DNA of 64,000 nucleotides from Rheinheimera pleomorphica (GTDB lineage: Bacteria; Pseudomonadota; Gammaproteobacteria; Enterobacterales; Alteromonadaceae). The notes under the pieces were generated by a model. That model was not told the DNA's origin, did not search any database, and worked only from the letters and a program-made list of their open reading frames with translations. The stretch lies in assembly GCF_011634895.1 (NCBI RefSeq), contig NZ_SIRR01000008.1, positions 558,001 through 622,000 of the forward strand, given 5' to 3'. Shown piece after piece: positions 36,849-45,408 of the stretch (positions are counted from its first letter, which is position 1; the number at the start of each line of letters is the position of its first letter). The translations under genes and the position numbers were made by a program.

Positions 36849-37535
36849 TTATTTAGCAGAGAAACGGTAGCCAGAGCCCCGCACGGTTTGTACTAATCTA
36901 TCATGACCGGCAACAGAAATCGCCTTGCGTAAGCGGCGGATATGCACATCAACGGTACGATCTTCAACATAGACATTGGTACCCCAGACATGATCCAGCA
37001 ACTGTTCACGGCTGTAAACGCGCTCGGGGTGCGTCATAAAAAAATGCAGCAGGCGAAATTCGGTTGGCCCCATATCCAATGCCTGATCGGATGCCATCAC
37101 CCGGTGCGACACCGGGTCCAGTTTCAGGCCCTGCACTTCGATCACCTCGTCCAGGCTGGTCGGTGCTACCCGGCGGATCACCGCTTTAATACGTGCCATC
37201 AGCTCTTTTGGTGAAAACGGCTTGGTAACATAATCGTCGGCGCCCACTTCCAGGCCACGCACTTTGTCTTCTTCTTCACCGCGGGCGGTGATCATGATAA
37301 TCGGGATATTGCGCGTCAGCTCGTGTTGTTTCATTTTCTTCGCGATCTGAATACCGCTACCGCCGGGCAACATCCAATCCAGCAATACTAAATCCGGGTA
37401 GGGTTCCATTAACGCATTTACTGCCGAGTCATAATCTTCTGCCGTTGCGGCCTGATAACCATTTTGCTCCAGCACAAAACACAACATGTCGCGGATTGGG
37501 GCTTCATCTTCCACCACCAGGATCTTTCTTGCCAT
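36849..37535 (-). CDS. phoB: phosphate regulon response regulator PhoB
   Basis: 228 residues. Receiver with acidic Glu9/Asp10, phosphoacceptor Asp53 ([11 protein letters not shown]) and Lys105 ([10 protein letters not shown]), then an OmpR-type winged helix with the recognition region [15 protein letters not shown]. These match PhoB closely. It binds direct 7-mer repeats (Pho boxes) upstream of phosphate-starvation genes. Two candidate boxes in its own upstream region suggest autoregulation. Operon phoB-phoR. Confidence 0.97.
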   Translation of the reverse strand: MARKILVVEDEAPIRDMLCFVLEQNGYQAATAEDYDSAVNALMEPYPDLVLLDWMLPGGSGIQIAKKMKQHELTRNIPIIMITARGEEEDKVRGLEVGADDYVTKPFSPKELMARIKAVIRRVAPTSLDEVIEVQGLKLDPVSHRVMASDQALDMGPTEFRLLHFFMTHPERVYSREQLLDHVWGTNVYVEDRTVDVHIRRLRKAISVAGHDRLVQTVRGSGYRFSAK

Positions 37536-37613
37536 AAGGGGTCACCCTATTCTGTTAACCGGCAGCTGCCGGACGGTTATAACTGTTTATGCTGCATAGT
37601 ATTGCTGCAGTTT

Positions 37614-37631
37614 ATGACATTTTTATGAAAA
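37614..37631 (-). promoter_or_regulatory. candidate Pho box of phoBR
   Basis: On the plus strand it reads ATGACAT TTTT ATGAAAA, i.e. TTTTCAT AAAA ATGTCAT on the coding strand of phoB. Two 7-mers, four-base A/T spacer, about 80 bases before the phoB start. Six and five of seven positions match the half-site. Confidence 0.65.
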
Positions 37632-37728
37632 CTCGAGGTTAATCTTTCGGCTGGTGAGCACCCGGCAAATCCAGCACATATTAATAACAAAGATCACAAA
37701 ATTAAAACCTTAAGCCACACCTAACTGC

Positions 37729-37757
37729 GTGACACTAAGATGAATTTTTTTTGACAT
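37729..37757 (-). promoter_or_regulatory. second candidate Pho box, distal to phoB
   Basis: Three 7-mers at 11-base spacing, GTGACAC (37729), ATGAATT (37740) and TTGACAT (37751), in the orientation of phoB but nearly 200 bases from it. The middle unit is poor. It may be an auxiliary PhoB site acting on the divergent promoters. Confidence 0.4.
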
Positions 37758-37795
37758 AACCGGCTATAGCGCCCGAGCCGCCATGCCTTGACAGA

Positions 37796-37835
37796 CTGTC
37801 ATATGAGCGCCGCATTAGTGTAATAAAAGCGTCAT
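37796..37835 (+). promoter_or_regulatory. candidate Pho box of the lipoprotein gene
   Basis: GTGTAAT AAAA GCGTCAT (37818-37835) is a 7-4-7 Pho box, and a perfect CTGTCAT lies two helical repeats upstream (37796), in phase. TAGGGT at 37846 is at the expected -10 distance. The box ends 66 bases before the lipoprotein start. CTGTCA is also the right arm of the palindrome TGACAGACTGTCA (37789-37801). Confidence 0.6.
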
Positions 37836-37901
37836 TCTCCTTGTGTAGGGTGCCTGCAACTTGATTGGCAACACCTAAAACAACTCAACGGAGAGATGGT
37901 A

Positions 37902-40583
37902 ATGGCTTTACGCAAATTGATTAAACTCAGCGCTATAGCATCAGCATTAATGCTGGCAGGCTGTGGTGGCGATCTGGTGGTTAATGCTGGCGGAACAGAT
38001 GACGGCGGTAATAACGGTGGTGGCAACCCGCCACCGGCAACCAGCGACTGCCCGGCCTTTGCTACTGAAGGCCAAAGCCTGGCTGGCGTAAACAAAACCG
38101 TCTGCGAAATCACTGGCACTATTACCAGTGACACCCGTTTAACAGCCGATATCGCCTGGTCATTAAGCGGCAAGGTTACCGTAGGTAACGACAATGCCGA
38201 CAGCGCCACCCTGACCATAGAACCGGGCACGACTCTTTTTGGTAAAAGCGGTGCAGATTATTTAGTGGTCGCCCGCGGCTCAAAAATACAGGCTGTTGGT
38301 ACAGCTGCTGCACCTATCATTATGACCTCAGTTAACGACATGTTGGGCTTGTCTGATGATGAATCCACTGCAGAATGGGGTGGTTTAGTGCTATTGGGCA
38401 ATGCACCAAGCAATAAATGCGATCAGGCCGCGCTGGACAGCTGTGAAATTCAGGCTGAAGGTGAAGCCGGCCCCTATGGCGGTGCCGATGAAGATGATGA
38501 CAGTGGTGCCCTGAAATATGTGCAGGTACGTTACGCCGGTTTTGAAGTTATTCCGGATAACGAGCTAAACGGCATTACCTTTGCCGGTGTCGGTCGCGGC
38601 ACAGAAGTTGAGTATATTCAGGTACATAACAACCTGGATGACGGCGTAGAGTTTTTCGGCGGTACTGTCGATGCCAAATATGTGGTGTTAACCGGCAACC
38701 GTGATGATTCATTAGACTGGGCCGACGGCTGGTCTGGCCGCATGCAGCACGTATTAGTGCGCCACAACCCGAACGACACTAAAGCCAACCGCGCTATCGA
38801 AGCCGACAATCAGTCTGGTAATTTTACCGCAGAGCCGGTATCTAAACCGCGTATTGCCAATATGACCATTATTGGTAATAACTTTGATGGCGAAGATGAT
38901 TCAGAGGGTGTACTGCTGCGTGCCGGTACCGCCGGTGAGCTGTATAACGTGGTAATTACCGGCCCGGCTGGCATGGGTGAATGTTTTGAGATTAACAGTG
39001 ATGAGTCAGTTACCAATGCCGGTAACGGTGAAATTATCTTCCGCAACTCCATTATCGATTGTGCAGAACCATTTAAAAACTCTGTAGACGACAATGACGT
39101 TGAAACCTTAGATGCTGCAGCCTGGTTTAATGGTCAGCCCGGCAATATCGTTGGCGATGCATTATTAGGTGGCTATGTTCCTGCACCAAACTCACCAGCT
39201 TTAGGCAATGGCTATAACGTGGCCAATAATGTTGACTCCTGGTTTGATAACGTTGACTACATCGGTGCCTTTGATGGTGAAACCGACTGGACTATCGGCT
39301 GGACTGTTGGCCTGCACGCTGAAGATGATTTAGCCAGCTGCCCAGCCGGCACCACTGAAGTAAACAGCTTAACCGGCCGCCTGAACTGCCAGTTAACCGG
39401 TGATATTACCAGCAATGTTACGCTGGCCGCCGGTGCTGACTACGTATTAAGTGGCCGGGTGCGCATTGGTGTTGATAACACTACTGCTGCTACGTTAACA
39501 GTGCAGCCAGGCGTCACTATTTACGGTAAATCCGGCGCGGATTTCCTGGTGGTAACCCGCGGTTCAAAAATTGATGCCAACGGTACCGCCACCAACCCTA
39601 TAGTAATGACGTCAGTGCAGGATGTGATTGGCTCACCTACCGCAGCCGGCCAGTGGGGCGGCTTGGTATTACTGGGTAAAGCGCCAAGCACCAAGTGTGA
39701 CCAGGCTGACTTAGCCAGCTGTGAAATTCAGGCAGAAGGCGAAGCCGGCCCATACGGCGGTGATGATTGGGAAGATAACAGTGGCCGCTTAAATTACGTG
39801 GTAGTAAAACACGCCGGCTTTGAAGTTATCCCGGATAACGAGTTAAACGGTATTACCTTTGCCGGTGTGGGCTCAGGCACCCAGTGCAGCAATATCCAGG
39901 TGCACCAGAACGTGGATGATGGCGTTGAGTTTTTCGGTGGTGCCGTTAACTGTAAAAACGTGGTGCTTACCTCGAACGGCGACGACTCAGTAGATTGGGC
40001 TGACGGCTATCGCGGTAAGCTGCAGTTTGTGTTGGTAAAACACGCTGCTGATGACGCTAAAGCTAACCGGGGTATTGAAGCTGACAACCAGTCAAATAAC
40101 CTGACTGCTACACCGGTATCTAATCCTATCGTTGCCAATATGACTATTATCGGCAACAACTTCGACGGTGATGATGATTCAGAAGGCGTACTGCTGCGTG
40201 CGGGTACTAACGCTAAGTTGCATAACTTTGTTATCACTGGCCCGGCTGGCATGGGCGAATGTCTGGAACTGGACTCTAGCGAGACTAAAGCTTTTGCTAT
40301 CGACGGCTCACTGGAAATGACTCACTCCGTTATCGCTTGTGACGAGTCAACCGTAGGTGACCTGGGCAATGGCACCACCACTGAACAATGGTTCCTGGCG
40401 CAAGACGGTAACAGTCTGGCGGCTAATCAGGCGGCAGTGTTAGACGGTATCTTTACCATCGATGCCACAACACCGAAAGACATGAATGCAGTAGATAGCT
40501 TCTTTGAAGCAGTAGACTTTATCGGTGCAGTAGATGCCGCTAACGACTGGACTGCAGGCTGGGCTGTCGGTTTAGACGACTAA
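37902..40583 (+). CDS. large duplicated surface/periplasmic lipoprotein, predicted PhoB-controlled
   Basis: 893 residues from the ATG at 37902 (GGAGAG 6 bases upstream; the ATG at 37896 abuts that site). Lipobox LAGC gives a lipidated Cys near residue 21, followed by a Gly/Asn/Pro-rich linker. The rest is two ~430-residue repeats with the same order of blocks: a CxxxG strand region, FGKSGADYLVVARGSKI, WGGLVLLGNAPSNKCDQ, CEIQAEGEAGPYGG, GFEVIPDNELNGITFAGVG, DDGVEFFGG and NNFDGEDDSEGVLLRAG. The strand-rich, right-handed-helix-like pattern recalls lipoproteins found beside TonB receptors in Bacteroidetes and some Proteobacteria (from memory). No enzyme motif recognised. Expected to work with the downstream TonB receptor under phosphate starvation. 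Confidence 0.85.
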   Translation: MALRKLIKLSAIASALMLAGCGGDLVVNAGGTDDGGNNGGGNPPPATSDCPAFATEGQSLAGVNKTVCEITGTITSDTRLTADIAWSLSGKVTVGNDNADSATLTIEPGTTLFGKSGADYLVVARGSKIQAVGTAAAPIIMTSVNDMLGLSDDESTAEWGGLVLLGNAPSNKCDQAALDSCEIQAEGEAGPYGGADEDDDSGALKYVQVRYAGFEVIPDNELNGITFAGVGRGTEVEYIQVHNNLDDGVEFFGGTVDAKYVVLTGNRDDSLDWADGWSGRMQHVLVRHNPNDTKANRAIEADNQSGNFTAEPVSKPRIANMTIIGNNFDGEDDSEGVLLRAGTAGELYNVVITGPAGMGECFEINSDESVTNAGNGEIIFRNSIIDCAEPFKNSVDDNDVETLDAAAWFNGQPGNIVGDALLGGYVPAPNSPALGNGYNVANNVDSWFDNVDYIGAFDGETDWTIGWTVGLHAEDDLASCPAGTTEVNSLTGRLNCQLTGDITSNVTLAAGADYVLSGRVRIGVDNTTAATLTVQPGVTIYGKSGADFLVVTRGSKIDANGTATNPIVMTSVQDVIGSPTAAGQWGGLVLLGKAPSTKCDQADLASCEIQAEGEAGPYGGDDWEDNSGRLNYVVVKHAGFEVIPDNELNGITFAGVGSGTQCSNIQVHQNVDDGVEFFGGAVNCKNVVLTSNGDDSVDWADGYRGKLQFVLVKHAADDAKANRGIEADNQSNNLTATPVSNPIVANMTIIGNNFDGDDDSEGVLLRAGTNAKLHNFVITGPAGMGECLELDSSETKAFAIDGSLEMTHSVIACDESTVGDLGNGTTTEQWFLAQDGNSLAANQAAVLDGIFTIDATTPKDMNAVDSFFEAVDFIGAVDAANDWTAGWAVGLDD
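38040..39329 (+). repeat. internal repeat unit 1 of the lipoprotein gene
   Basis: First of two ~1290-base units encoding the duplicated module; equivalent cysteine codons lie exactly 1290 bases apart (38049 and 39339), showing an in-frame tandem duplication. Confidence 0.85.
39330..40583 (+). repeat. internal repeat unit 2 of the lipoprotein gene
   Basis: Second unit. Long segments such as CEIQAEGEAGPYGG, GFEVIPDNELNGITFAGVG and VITGPAGMGEC are nearly identical to unit 1, while the C-terminal thirds differ more. Confidence 0.85.
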
Positions 40584-40590
40584 CCGCAAT

Positions 40591-40625
40591 AAACACTGCC
40601 GGGTTTTGCCTGGCAGTGTTTTTTT
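40591..40625 (+). terminator. terminator after the lipoprotein gene
   Basis: AACACTGCC/GGCAGTGTT stem with an inner GG/CC, loop of T and G, followed by seven T. It lies between the lipoprotein and the TonB-receptor gene, so the receptor either has its own promoter in the 80-base gap or depends on read-through. Confidence 0.85.
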
Positions 40626-40704
40626 ATTCCACTGCATTGAACCTGCCCCCTGCCGTTCAGTGCAATACAGATGTAACCGTAAACGCTGATAGGACAAAGT
40701 TCAG

Positions 40705-43362
40705 ATGAGCAGCATGCAAAAGTTTAATTTCAGTCGTGTTGGCCGCAGTGTGCTGCTGGCGCTAAGCACGGCTACCGCGCTGGTATCATGGGCCAGCGCA
40801 GCGCAGGAAGCCCCGGTGCCAGCAGAAGATGCAGCCGATGTTGAGCGTATTTCTGTTTCCGGCCGTCTGATGAGTTCAGCCGCCTCTGCCGCAGCAGAGC
40901 GTCGCGAGCAACCTTACGTTGCTGAGCTACTTGGTATGGAACAAATTTCCCGCGCGGGCGACAGCAACGCTGCGACTGCACTGCGCCGCGTTACCGGCTT
41001 AACGCTGGTAAAAGACAAATTTATTTATGTGCGTGGTTTGGGCGAACGCTACTCCAGCACCCTGCTTAACGGCGCCATGGTGCCAAGCCCGGATCCAACC
41101 CGTAACGTTATTCCGCTGGATATGTTTCCCGCCGGCATTATTGAAAGTTTAGTGGTGCAAAAGGCCTATTCGCCGGAGCTACCAGCAGCCTTCGGTGGCG
41201 GTAATGTTAATATCCGCACCGCGGCCATTCCACTGCAAACGACATTTAATGCGTCCATCGGTACCGGTTATAACAGCCTGAACAGCGACGATGGTTTTAG
41301 TTATACCGGCGGCGGTGATGACTGGCGCGGCAAAGATGACGGCCTGCGTGGTATTTCTCCCGAGCTGGCAGCTGCACAGGCGCAATATGGCACCCTGACC
41401 CCGATTAATATTGCCGAAGCCTTAGGCGGCATTAACGGCCCTAACCTGGCCCAGGCTGAGACGATAGTGCGCGAACTGGGCACTGCCTTTAACCGTGATA
41501 TTGATATCAGCCGTAGCAGTGTAAAGCCGGATTTTGATGGCAGCGTGTCTTTTGGTGGCCGTTTTGACCTGGCGCAAAATGTGGTATTTGGCGTAATGAC
41601 CGGCCTGAGCTATGACAGGGCTACGCAGAATATCGAAGAGCAAGAGCGCTATTACTCGGTGTCAGGTGACAACCTGCTGCCATTAAACCGTTATGACGAT
41701 ATCAAAGGCACTGAACATCAGGTCAAGCTGTCAGGTATGCTGAATTTTGGTTTAGAGCTGGGTGTTGATCACCGGCTGGAAACCTCAACCATTTATCTGC
41801 GCGACACTAAAGATGAGATAAAGATTAAAAACGGTGACAGCATCGAAACCATTAACGAGGCCAACCGTTCCAATACAGATACCAGCATTTTGTACGAAGA
41901 GCGCAGCATGTTAAGCAATCAACTGCGCGGCCGGCACAATTTCCCGTACTTAATGGATCTGGCCCTGGACTGGCAATATACCGATGCTAAAGCACGCCGC
42001 TATGCGCCGGGCGAAGTAGAATACCGCCGACTCAACGAAACCCAGCCAGATGGCAGCGTGTTCTCGTTTTTACGTCGCAATCAGAACGCGGTGAACTACA
42101 GCTTTGGTGATATGAAGGACAACACCGAAAACTTTAGCTGGAACGCTAAATTGCCGCTGACACTGGGTAAAGCCGAAATGACCTTAAGTGGCGGCTACAG
42201 CTACTTTGAACGTGCCCGTAATGCCCAGACTGACCGCTTCAATTTTGATACCGTCGGCTACAGCCTGCAGCAGCTATCCGGCAGCTTCTCGGAAATATTC
42301 TCTGATGAGAATATCTTAAACCCGGCTAATGGCTTTAAAATCTCAAACGTCACCACCCAGGCCGATGATTATCTGGCTGCACAGATGATAGATGCCGGTT
42401 ACGCCGCATTAGAGCTGAACTACGACTACAAATTCCGCGTAAATGTCGGTGTACGTTACGAAGACTTTAAACAAATCTCGCTACCCATCGGGGCTGATGG
42501 TGATATCAGCGGCAACCTCACCGATTCAGTGCTGTTAGAAGATGGCTTCTACCCGGCGTTATCCTTGACCTGGTTTATCAATGACGACTTACAGGCGCGC
42601 TTTGGTTACAGCAAAACCGTGGTGCGGCCGGATTTACGCGAAGTTACCCCGGTATTGTACGTCGACCCGCTAACCGACTTTAAAGTCACCGGTTTTGCAG
42701 GCTTAAAAAGCACCGACATCAACAGTGCTGATATCCGCTTAGAGTGGTATTACGACACCAGCAACTACAGCGTTGGCGTATTCTATAAGGACTTAGACAA
42801 CCCGATAGAGGCCATTGAACTGTCAGGCTCTGACGGCAACCTGCTGATGTCGTTCCGCAATGCGCAAAGCGGCAAGGTGTATGGTGCTGAAGCCGAGTTT
42901 TTGCAGCAGCTGGACATGTTTGGCGGTGATTTCGGTAAGCTTGCCGATAACTTCTTTGTCGCCGGTAACCTGACAGTTAGTGAGTCTGAGATCAGCATTC
43001 AACCGTTCCCGGGCGCAGATCTAACCAACTTAGAACGCAGTTTAAGCGGCCATTCTAAATATGTCGCCAACCTGCAGTTGGGCTTTGACGCCGACAACAA
43101 CCAGCACAATGCCACCCTAACCTACAACGTGTTTGGTAAGCGCATTGCCTTTGCCGGTGTTAACGACAAAGACGACGCCTTCGAGCAGCCGTTTAACTCG
43201 CTGGACTTTACCTACAGCTATACCCCCACCGAAAGCATGACGCTGAAACTGGGGCTGAAAAACCTGCTGGATGAAGACGTAGAAATTTTGCAGCAGGGCG
43301 AAATTCTGCAAAAGCGGGTTGAAGGCCAAAGCTATAGCTTAAGCTTCTCGTACAAATACTAA
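40705..43362 (+). CDS. TonB-dependent outer-membrane receptor
   Basis: 885 residues. Signal peptide to about residue 33 (SWASAAQ), a putative TonB box near DVERISVSG, a plug domain (LGMEQISRAGDSNAATALRRV, FIYVRGLGERYSSTLLNGA) and a C-terminal barrel ending in an aromatic residue (FSYKY). The plug sequence is of the large Alteromonadales/Caulobacter type rather than a siderophore or B12 receptor. Its partner is the upstream lipoprotein, and the pair sits between phoB and a Pho-controlled porin, so a phosphorus-containing substrate is plausible but not proven. AGGA before the ATG. Confidence 0.93.
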   Translation: MSSMQKFNFSRVGRSVLLALSTATALVSWASAAQEAPVPAEDAADVERISVSGRLMSSAASAAAERREQPYVAELLGMEQISRAGDSNAATALRRVTGLTLVKDKFIYVRGLGERYSSTLLNGAMVPSPDPTRNVIPLDMFPAGIIESLVVQKAYSPELPAAFGGGNVNIRTAAIPLQTTFNASIGTGYNSLNSDDGFSYTGGGDDWRGKDDGLRGISPELAAAQAQYGTLTPINIAEALGGINGPNLAQAETIVRELGTAFNRDIDISRSSVKPDFDGSVSFGGRFDLAQNVVFGVMTGLSYDRATQNIEEQERYYSVSGDNLLPLNRYDDIKGTEHQVKLSGMLNFGLELGVDHRLETSTIYLRDTKDEIKIKNGDSIETINEANRSNTDTSILYEERSMLSNQLRGRHNFPYLMDLALDWQYTDAKARRYAPGEVEYRRLNETQPDGSVFSFLRRNQNAVNYSFGDMKDNTENFSWNAKLPLTLGKAEMTLSGGYSYFERARNAQTDRFNFDTVGYSLQQLSGSFSEIFSDENILNPANGFKISNVTTQADDYLAAQMIDAGYAALELNYDYKFRVNVGVRYEDFKQISLPIGADGDISGNLTDSVLLEDGFYPALSLTWFINDDLQARFGYSKTVVRPDLREVTPVLYVDPLTDFKVTGFAGLKSTDINSADIRLEWYYDTSNYSVGVFYKDLDNPIEAIELSGSDGNLLMSFRNAQSGKVYGAEAEFLQQLDMFGGDFGKLADNFFVAGNLTVSESEISIQPFPGADLTNLERSLSGHSKYVANLQLGFDADNNQHNATLTYNVFGKRIAFAGVNDKDDAFEQPFNSLDFTYSYTPTESMTLKLGLKNLLDEDVEILQQGEILQKRVEGQSYSLSFSYKY

Positions 43363-43380
43363 AAAGCGGATGAGCAAAGC

Positions 43381-43410
43381 AAAACGCCGGTCAATGACCG
43401 GCGTTTTTTA
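43381..43410 (+). terminator. bidirectional terminator between TonB receptor and porin
   Basis: AACGCCGGTC/GACCGGCGTT stem with a three-base loop, flanked by A4 and T6. Convergent genes on either side. Confidence 0.93.
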
Positions 43411-43429
43411 TTACTTATCAGTAAGCTAA

Positions 43430-44335
43430 TTAAAACTTATGCTTAATACCCACCGCCAGGTAATCACGGTCTGGCGTTGGCGTATCTAAGTTAAAGCTGC
43501 TGTACCAGCCATACAGGGTAGTGTTTTTACCGGCTTTGTAATCTACGCCTAAGCTTAGCGCATTATCATCTTCCAATGTCTGATACTGGGCTTTCAGCTC
43601 TGTTTTACCCAGCGGATAAGCCGCACTGGCCAGCCAACCGTCTTTCTCCAGGCCGCTGACAATGTCTTCCTGGGTATGGTACATCGCACCTAACTTAAAG
43701 CCGGCTACTTTACCTTGCGCCTGCAGGCGCAGGGTGTCAAAACCCGCTACTTCAGAGTCAATGGCGATAGCGGCATAGAAATTACTGTTCTTCAGGTTTT
43801 CGTCACCGTAATACACCGACGCCGAGTAGGCATCTTCGGCATCAGCGGCGTCTTCCATGATATAGGTCAGATGCAAGCCAAAACCATTATACGTCGGCGT
43901 ATAGTAGGTGATGGAGTCGCTGGCACGTACCTCACCTTTCCACAGGTTTTTCACGTCGGCTTCGTAATCGCTGAATAAATCAATTTTACCCTGCGCATCT
44001 TTTAATGCAGTATCATGGCGGCCTAAACGGATTTCACCAAAGTTACCGGCCAGACCAATATATTGGTTACGCGAGGTAATGTTATCGCCATCACCAACAT
44101 CGGCCAGATCAACACCCCACTCCACCTGATACACCAGCTTCAGGCCATCTTCCAGCTCGTAGTCACCTTTGAGGCCAAAGCGTGAACTGTTACTTTTTAG
44201 CTCAGAGAAGCGGCCATCGCCCTCATCGCTTGATTGTGCTGATACATTCAGCTGACCATAAACGGTTACCGGCTCGGCTTGCACGGCACTGGCGGCTACC
44301 ATTGCCATTGCTACTACGACTGACGTTTTTTTCAT
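43430..44335 (-). CDS. Gram-negative porin, predicted phosphate-starvation porin
   Basis: 301 residues from the ATG at 44335 (AGGTG 7 bases before). Signal peptide MKKTSVVVAMAMVAASAVQA, then the porin start EPVTVYGQLNVSAQ, strongly alternating beta-strands, NQYIGLAGNFGEIRLGRHDTAL (strand before the eyelet loop L3) and the C-terminal aromatic GIKHKF. It is of the trimeric 16-strand general-porin type. Its upstream region carries seven PhoB-like half-sites, so it most likely acts like PhoE: anion/phosphate entry when phosphate is low. Anion preference cannot be read directly. Confidence 0.92.
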   Translation of the reverse strand: MKKTSVVVAMAMVAASAVQAEPVTVYGQLNVSAQSSDEGDGRFSELKSNSSRFGLKGDYELEDGLKLVYQVEWGVDLADVGDGDNITSRNQYIGLAGNFGEIRLGRHDTALKDAQGKIDLFSDYEADVKNLWKGEVRASDSITYYTPTYNGFGLHLTYIMEDAADAEDAYSASVYYGDENLKNSNFYAAIAIDSEVAGFDTLRLQAQGKVAGFKLGAMYHTQEDIVSGLEKDGWLASAAYPLGKTELKAQYQTLEDDNALSLGVDYKAGKNTTLYGWYSSFNLDTPTPDRDYLAVGIKHKF

Positions 44336-44409
44336 GTTTTGCACCTAAAGTTACTATCAATTATCGCTACGGCCACAAAAGGCGTCGCTGTTCAGACGCC
44401 GGCCATGAT

Positions 44410-44438
44410 ATGACCATTTTATGACACTAAAATGACAA
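44410..44438 (-). promoter_or_regulatory. Pho box of the porin, proximal array
   Basis: ATGACCA, ATGACAC, ATGACAA at 44410, 44421 and 44432, separated by TTTT and TAAA. On the porin coding strand this is three TGTCAT-type half-sites at exact 11-base spacing, 75 bases before the start codon. The best Pho box in the window. Confidence 0.8.
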
Positions 44439-44439
44439 G

Positions 44440-44479
44440 GTGGCAGTTTTGTGACTTTACAATGATGCTTTTATGACTT
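44440..44479 (-). promoter_or_regulatory. Pho box of the porin, distal array
   Basis: Four further 7-mers at 11-base spacing: GTGGCAG (44440), GTGACTT (44451), ATGATGC (44462), ATGACTT (44473), with spacers TTTT, TACA and TTTT. Individually weaker than the proximal array and offset from it by 8 instead of 11 bases. Confidence 0.6.
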
Positions 44480-44616
44480 AGCGCAAGTTAACTGGCCGCC
44501 CTCTGGCAAAAGTATTAATCAAACGACTGAGATAGCCAGCTTTTCTGGCGGATGGGCAGAAAAAAAGGAGCCGCAGCTCCTTTTTATACCATCGCCTGTT
44601 GATACCGTCGCCGGCG

Positions 44617-45342
44617 TTAGTCGCGGCTTTTATCGACAATTTGCTGCAGCTCTGCATCACTTAAGTGAGCAACATGGCTGCCTTTACTGATAAAAATCGC
44701 CTGCTCACAAATATTGCGGCAATGATCGCCCACCCGCTCTAACGATTTAGCCACCTGCGACACCTGCAGGCTGATGGCAATTTGCTGAGTGTCTTGCATC
44801 ATTGACGCCAGACTACTTTGTAAAATGGTATCGTAAGTGCTGTCGATGGCCTTTTCATCACGCAGCACCGCCAGCGCGGCTTTGGCATCCATTTGTTCAA
44901 ACGCCGCAATAGCCCGCTCAAACATCTGGATCACCTCTTGCCCCATTTGATTCAGTGTGTCTAACTGCATAGCCGAAGGCCGGCTGTCCGGCAGTGCTCT
45001 GAGCAGTGCCTTGGCAATACGCTTGGCCATATCGCCAATGCGCTCAACGTCGTTAACACTTTTCAGGATCGCCAACACCAGACGTAAATCGGTAGCGGCG
45101 GGCTGACGCCGCGCCAGTATGTCCAGACAGTGCTCGTCGATATCCACTTCAAAGCTGTTAACCTTGCGATCAGACTGCTTTACCTGCTTTGCCAGCGCCA
45201 GATCGGCAGTGCTAAAGGCTGTCATTGCATCACGCAGCTGCTTTTGTGCCAGTGCTGCCATTTGCAGTAACCGTTCAACCGCTTGCTGCAGTTCTTCGTC
45301 ATAGGCCTGAGAATAATGGCCGCCGATCTTCGTGTTTGGCAT
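44617..45342 (-). CDS. phoU: phosphate signalling protein PhoU (copy 2, pst-linked)
   Basis: 241 residues, AGGAG upstream of the ATG. Two PhoU repeats with metal motifs ERIGDMAKR and ERVGDHCRN, and LARRQPAATDLRLVLAI as in other PhoU proteins. It is last in the pstC-pstA-pstB-phoU transcript, the classical position, so this copy is the one expected to connect Pst to PhoR. It differs clearly from the copy near pit. Confidence 0.95.
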   Translation of the reverse strand: MPNTKIGGHYSQAYDEELQQAVERLLQMAALAQKQLRDAMTAFSTADLALAKQVKQSDRKVNSFEVDIDEHCLDILARRQPAATDLRLVLAILKSVNDVERIGDMAKRIAKALLRALPDSRPSAMQLDTLNQMGQEVIQMFERAIAAFEQMDAKAALAVLRDEKAIDSTYDTILQSSLASMMQDTQQIAISLQVSQVAKSLERVGDHCRNICEQAIFISKGSHVAHLSDAELQQIVDKSRD

Positions 45343-45408
45343 AACGCCAGTCTCCTGAAAAATTATCTACCACGCCCAGCGGGCACGCTATACCCTAGCA
45401 ACGGCGAC

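Noticed and set aside
38810-39094. Antisense reading frames inside the lipoprotein repeats
   Set aside because: They occur at equivalent positions in both repeats because the sequence is duplicated, and have no start signals.
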